From Marinimicrobium koreense (GTDB taxonomy: Bacteria > Pseudomonadota > Gammaproteobacteria > Pseudomonadales > Cellvibrionaceae), in NCBI RefSeq assembly GCF_003762925.1, contig NZ_RJUK01000002.1, positions 248,001 through 312,000 of the forward strand: 64,000 nt of DNA, in the 5' to 3' direction. The translations under genes were made by a program, and so were the position numbers. Under the pieces are notes generated by a model. The model searched no databases. It was not told where the DNA came from and saw only the letters and a list, made by a program, of their open reading frames with translations. This document shows, piece after piece, positions 60,438 to 64,000 of this stretch. The stretch's first letter is position 1, and every line of letters starts with the position of its first letter.

Positions 60438-61040
60438 ATGCGCGCTTCCCATGTCTATGCCCCACCCATGGCCCTGGTGACCACCTTCGGCCTGCTGTTA
60501 CTGATGTACTCTCTGATCAACACCGACTTTGAACTGCCGGTAGTGACCGACCCACCAAAAATCGAACCAGTGGTCATGGCCAAGCCGGAGCCCATTGAAA
60601 CCATCATCGAAGCACCCACCCGACCAGAGCCTCCCGCCCTGGCGCCGGAGCCGATCGCCGAGCCGGTCGTGGAGACGCAGGTAACCTCGGTCACCGAGGT
60701 CAGTGTGGCGTTACCCTCGCTGTCTCGCACTGAAGCCCTGACGGTGTCCACCGGCGGTGATCTGATGGCCATCGTCAAGGTAGCACCACAATATCCACGC
60801 CTGGCGGCAACTCGCGGTATCGAGGGGTTCGTGACCGTGGAATATACGGTCACCGCCACGGGAAGAACGGCCGATGTGGTGATTGTGGAAGCGGTCACCA
60901 CCGAGGGCCAGACCACATCGGTATTTGATCGGGCGGCCATTGCTGCGGCGGAGCAGTTCAAGTATCAGCCACGAGTACAGGACGGTGTGGCGGTGGACGT
61001 ACACGGTGTGCGTAACCGGTTTGTGTTTGAGCTCGATTGA
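60438..61040 (+). CDS. tonB: TonB-family energy transducer
   Basis: A 200-residue TonB protein: one N-terminal transmembrane helix (about 12-30), a Pro/Glu-rich periplasmic spacer (about 38-75, with PEPIE and PEPPALAPEPIAEP), and a C-terminal TonB domain (about 110-200: VAPQYPRLAATRGIEGFVTV, FKYQPRVQDG). The YP and G-x-V positions are those of the canonical fold. It would pass energy from an ExbB/ExbD motor to outer-membrane receptors. No exbB/exbD adjoins this gene. AAGGAGAT lies before the ATG at 60438. Confidence 0.93.
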   Translation: MRASHVYAPPMALVTTFGLLLLMYSLINTDFELPVVTDPPKIEPVVMAKPEPIETIIEAPTRPEPPALAPEPIAEPVVETQVTSVTEVSVALPSLSRTEALTVSTGGDLMAIVKVAPQYPRLAATRGIEGFVTVEYTVTATGRTADVVIVEAVTTEGQTTSVFDRAAIAAAEQFKYQPRVQDGVAVDVHGVRNRFVFELD

Positions 61041-61052
61041 GCGCCCGCTCTA

Positions 61053-61089
61053 CGTTGCGAGCGGCATCACATAGGTGCCGCTCGCAACG
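61053..61089. repeat. Perfect 14-base inverted repeat downstream of tonB
   Basis: CGTTGCGAGCGGCA (61053-61066) and its exact complement TGCCGCTCGCAACG (61076-61089) around a nine-base loop. No T-tract follows, so it could be a Rho-dependent or stabilising hairpin, or a stray palindromic element. It differs from the REP types elsewhere in the window. Confidence 0.8.
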
Positions 61090-61168
61090 ATAGCCGCAAC
61101 GGTTTATGGTCTAATTGCACCTCCTTGACGTAGTCAAGTGAGCCACTCGCTCACCGATTGGAGGCCGC

Positions 61169-62623
61169 TTGTCAGACCCGGTATCGAACACTCAACTTGC
61201 CACTCGCTTTCCCGGCCTGGATCGCCCCTTGGCGATCGTGGACATTGAAACCACCGGCGGCAGTGTGACCCGCGACCGCATTACCGAGATCGGCATAGTC
61301 GAGGTGGATAAAGACGGTGTCCGTGAGTGGAGTACCCTCATCAACCCGGGCATGGCCATCCCGCCGACCATTCAACGCTTTACTGGGATCACCGATGCGA
61401 TGGTGGCCGACGCGCCGCGCTTTGAGCAGGTGGCGAAGGCCATCTTTCAGCGCCTGGAAGGAAAGGTGTTTGTGGCGCACAACGTCCGCTTTGATTACGG
61501 CTTCCTGCACAATGCCTTTGCTTCGCTGGGCTTTCCGCTCTCGCTGGAGCTGCTCTGTACCGTTAAACTGTCCCGGGCACTGTATCCGGAACATCGTCGT
61601 CACAGTCTCGAGACAATCATCCAGCGCTTCGGGATTGAAACCGATGCCCGTCACCGCGCCCTGGCGGATGCCCGGGCGACCTATACATTTCTGTGCCGAG
61701 CCGCAGCCGACCGATCACCCGAATCGTTTATGCAGGCCGTTCTGGTGCAGACGCGACGCCCCAGCATTCCACCGGGGCTGGACCCCGCCTGCCTGGATCA
61801 GTTACCGAATGGGCCCGGCGTGTACTATTTTTACGGCGAGAACGATAGCCTACTGTATGTTGGCAAAAGCGTGGACGTACGCAAGCGGGTTCTGTCCCAC
61901 TTTACCGCCGACCGCGCCTCGGCCCGCGGCATGGCGATGTGTCAGCAGGTACGGGACATTCAGGTGCAGTCCACCACCGGGGAGCTGAGCGCGCTGTTGC
62001 TCGAAGCCAAGGAGATCAAGACCCGGCAGCCGCTGTTCAATCGTCGGCTGCGCAGAGTCAGCACGCTGTACACCCTGCAGCTGCATGAAGACACTGAAGG
62101 CGTGCTGCGACCGGAGATCATCGAGGCACCATCGGCCTCCCGCGATCGGCGTATGCACGGTCTGTTTCCGTCAAAAAAGAAAGCGCGCAACGCGCTGATT
62201 GATACCGGAAAACAATTCGGCTTATGCGATCACGTCATCATCACACCCGCACCGCTTAATGGCCCCTGCATGGGGCGTCAACTGAAACACTGCAAGGGGC
62301 TGTGCACCGGGGACTGGTCAGCGGCGCAACACAATGTGAGCCTGATGGACGCGCTCGGCAGCCTCGCGCTGAAAGCCTGGCCCTACCCTGGACCCGCAGC
62401 GCTGATTGAATATCGGAATCCGGACGATGAAGCGTCGCCCTACACACTGTTCCTGCTGGATAACTGGTGTGTTCTGGCAACGCTGACGGGACATGGCGAG
62501 CCGGATTGGGAGACGCTCGTGGAGACGCCCACCGACATCGGTTTGCTGGATAAAGACATCTACCGCTATCTGCTCCGGGTTGTCTTCAAACCACCTCGCG
62601 AAGTCCGGCTGGTGGGACTGTGA
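61169..62623 (+). CDS. DnaQ-like exonuclease fused to GIY-YIG nuclease (Cho-like)
   Basis: A 484-residue DNA-processing protein. Residues about 20-185 form a DnaQ/RNase-T-type DEDD 3'-5' exonuclease: VDIETTGG (D25, E27), VAHNVRFDYGFL and HRALADARATY. Residues about 207-290 form a UvrC/Cho-type GIY-YIG nuclease (GPGVYYFYGENDSLLYVGKS, VRKRVLSHF). The C-terminal 190 residues resemble the Cho-side region with HCKGLCTGD. Fusions of this kind are known in bacteria and may make and trim incisions in UvrABC-type repair. The start is a TTG at 61169 behind GGAGG. Confidence 0.9.
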   Translation: MSDPVSNTQLATRFPGLDRPLAIVDIETTGGSVTRDRITEIGIVEVDKDGVREWSTLINPGMAIPPTIQRFTGITDAMVADAPRFEQVAKAIFQRLEGKVFVAHNVRFDYGFLHNAFASLGFPLSLELLCTVKLSRALYPEHRRHSLETIIQRFGIETDARHRALADARATYTFLCRAAADRSPESFMQAVLVQTRRPSIPPGLDPACLDQLPNGPGVYYFYGENDSLLYVGKSVDVRKRVLSHFTADRASARGMAMCQQVRDIQVQSTTGELSALLLEAKEIKTRQPLFNRRLRRVSTLYTLQLHEDTEGVLRPEIIEAPSASRDRRMHGLFPSKKKARNALIDTGKQFGLCDHVIITPAPLNGPCMGRQLKHCKGLCTGDWSAAQHNVSLMDALGSLALKAWPYPGPAALIEYRNPDDEASPYTLFLLDNWCVLATLTGHGEPDWETLVETPTDIGLLDKDIYRYLLRVVFKPPREVRLVGL

Positions 62624-62651
62624 TAAATGTAGCCTGAACTCACGCCGAGCC

Positions 62652-64000
62652 TTAATTAGTATCCGAGGTCTCAAGCCCTCCCAGGCTCACCACCACGCGG
62701 TTACGACCTCCCTGTTTGGCTTTGTACAATGCCTGGTCAGCCTGTTTCAGCAAGTGATCAATCGACTCACTCGGATGCCCGTAATAGGCGCCAATGCTCA
62801 GCGTTATCCCAACTCCGGTGGTTTTACTTTCAACCTCCGTGGTACGGCGAATGCGCTCGGCCAGCTCTTCCAGCGTCGGTGGGTCGCAGGGCGAGAGCAA
62901 CACCAGGAACTCGTCGCCGCCCCAGCGGCCGACGACGTCGTAAGGACGAACCGACGCCTTCAGCCAGGTGGCCACCCGACGCAGCACATCGTCGCCTAAT
63001 TGATGACCACGGTCATCGTTGATGATTTTAAAGTGATCAATGTCCAGCCAGATCAGACCATATCGATTGCCCTCGCGCTCGGCTCGGCTGATCACTTCCA
63101 GCAGCGCTTCATCCAACCCTCGGCGATTCTTCAACCCTGTCAAGGCGTCAACGCGAGCCTGGCGATGCAATTGCTCGGTGCGCTGGGCAACGGTCGCTTC
63201 AAGCTCGCCGGTATAACGTCTTACCCGGTCAGTCATTTTTTCGAAGTGGTCGGCCAGGCGACCGACTTCATTATCCGGTTTGGGCAGGTAAGGTAGCTCA
63301 AAACGCCCTTCCCGCACTTGTTCAACGGCGCTTTCCAGGCTGGCGATCGGGCGTAAAACACGGGACTGAATGACGTAGTGAAACAGCCCCAGTGCCACTA
63401 CCAGGGTTACCAGGAATACCACAATCAGAGGCCACAGGTAATGGCCCGGTACGAGGGTGTTCAAATCCAGCAGGGTAATTTCAAACCACCCGATCGTCGG
63501 TAAAAAGGCGACCCCGGCAAGGTGTTCGGAGCCATTGATGCGGACAAAACCACTTTCCACCGCGCCGGCGGTGTCCGGGCGCTTCTTGAGCATTTCCAAC
63601 ATGCCGAGAATACGCTGCTTGTCCTGGGGGGAATCGAACAGGCGATCGACCGTGTTTTTCTGTCCTTCCGGTTTGATGATGCTGGCAAAATCGATGTAAT
63701 TGCGGTCCCGGTAAAGCTGAATGGCGCCGTTGTAGTCGACAAACAGGGTGGTAATTCCGTCTTGGCCAATGTCGACGATGTCCTGCAGGAAAGCATCGAG
63801 GTTAAGCCCGGTTCCCACCATGCCCAGAATATTGCCCTGATCGTCGCGAACCAGTACATCGATCCACAGCTTGGTCACCCCCAGCGCCACATCCGGGTTG
63901 ACGTTGAGATGGAAGTCCCGCCCCTCCTCAATCAACTGAAAGAACCAGGCATCGTCCGCGCTGTCCGGGTCCAGGACGTAGCGAAACTGGTTCCCCGCGA
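62652..64000 (-). CDS. Diguanylate cyclase with periplasmic Cache-type sensor and HAMP, N-terminus outside the window
   Basis: At least 449 residues lie in the window; the frame stays open to position 64000, so the start is beyond it. The visible order is a dCache-like extracellular sensor (RYVLDPDSADDAWFF, WIDVLVRDDQGNILGMVGTG), a transmembrane helix (YLWPLIVVFLVTLVVALGLF), a HAMP domain, a coiled coil and a C-terminal GGDEF domain with an intact GGDEF site (GRWGGDEFLVLLS). It should make cyclic di-GMP on sensing a small periplasmic ligand. A TTG at 63935 marks only an internal possible start and is not used. Confidence 0.93.
   Translation of the reverse strand, partial: AGNQFRYVLDPDSADDAWFFQLIEEGRDFHLNVNPDVALGVTKLWIDVLVRDDQGNILGMVGTGLNLDAFLQDIVDIGQDGITTLFVDYNGAIQLYRDRNYIDFASIIKPEGQKNTVDRLFDSPQDKQRILGMLEMLKKRPDTAGAVESGFVRINGSEHLAGVAFLPTIGWFEITLLDLNTLVPGHYLWPLIVVFLVTLVVALGLFHYVIQSRVLRPIASLESAVEQVREGRFELPYLPKPDNEVGRLADHFEKMTDRVRRYTGELEATVAQRTEQLHRQARVDALTGLKNRRGLDEALLEVISRAEREGNRYGLIWLDIDHFKIINDDRGHQLGDDVLRRVATWLKASVRPYDVVGRWGGDEFLVLLSPCDPPTLEELAERIRRTTEVESKTTGVGITLSIGAYYGHPSESIDHLLKQADQALYKAKQGGRNRVVVSLGGLETSDTN

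Overview
This window looks like chromosomal DNA of a GC-rich, plant-polysaccharide-degrading gammaproteobacterium of the Cellvibrionales type (relatives of Cellvibrio, Saccharophagus, Teredinibacter, Gilvimarinus, Marinimicrobium). The evidence is a CBM2-CBM10-GH5 cellulase joined by long poly-serine linkers, pectate lyases of two families, a GlyGly-CTERM sorting tail, short REP-like palindromes between genes, and generally gammaproteobacterial gene types. The genus cannot be fixed from the sequence alone. No rRNA, tRNA, CRISPR array or complete insertion sequence was seen.

Region 1 (1-30121) is a type VI secretion system in two divergent operons around a 488-base AT-rich control region (14051-14538). 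The left operon reads tagH(FHA)-tssJ-tssK-tssL-tssM-tagF-pppA-ppkA-small ORF-exbB-exbD-exbD-partial inner-membrane protein. The right operon reads tssA-tssB-tssC1-[hairpin/T-tract]-tssC2-tssE-tssF-tssG-tssH(clpV)-TPR protein-TPR lipoprotein-TPR lipoprotein-small exported protein. The baseplate, sheath, membrane complex, ClpV and Ser/Thr phosphorylation control are all present. Hcp, VgrG, PAAR and effectors are not. The most unusual feature is that an ExbB/ExbD/ExbD proton-channel module and a set of periplasmic/outer-membrane TPR proteins sit at the distal ends of the two T6SS operons with operon-like spacing. One of the two ExbD proteins has Asn in place of the membrane Asp that carries protons.

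Region 2 (30435-42347) is a plant cell-wall degradation island: the cellulase, a BNR-propeller lipoprotein, a large PL1 pectate lyase with a GlyGly-CTERM tail, a membrane diguanylate cyclase with a periplasmic NMT1/THI5-like sensor domain, a PL10 pectate lyase lipoprotein preceded by three copies of CGGTTACAG, and an apiosidase-like (DUF5060/DUF4038) lipoprotein.

Region 3 (42432-53412) is mixed housekeeping and accessory DNA: a DUF1244 protein, a double-length UvrA-like ATPase with four P-loops, an HNH endonuclease in AT-richer DNA, a FrnE/DsbA-like protein, a small exported protein, remains of a MOSC-domain gene, a LysR regulator divergent from a frameshifted pirin gene, and an isochorismatase-family hydrolase.

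Region 4 (53620-60278) is a sugar-oxidation module: a ThuA / PVC-type propeller / HEAT / two-cytochrome-c lipoprotein, a Gfo/Idh/MocA oxidoreductase whose usual EKP lysine is replaced, a Hyi/tagatose-epimerase-like TIM-barrel protein, and a divergent PAS-AraC regulator. Region 5 (60438-64000) has a TonB protein, an exonuclease-GIY-YIG fusion (Cho-like) and a diguanylate cyclase cut by the window edge.
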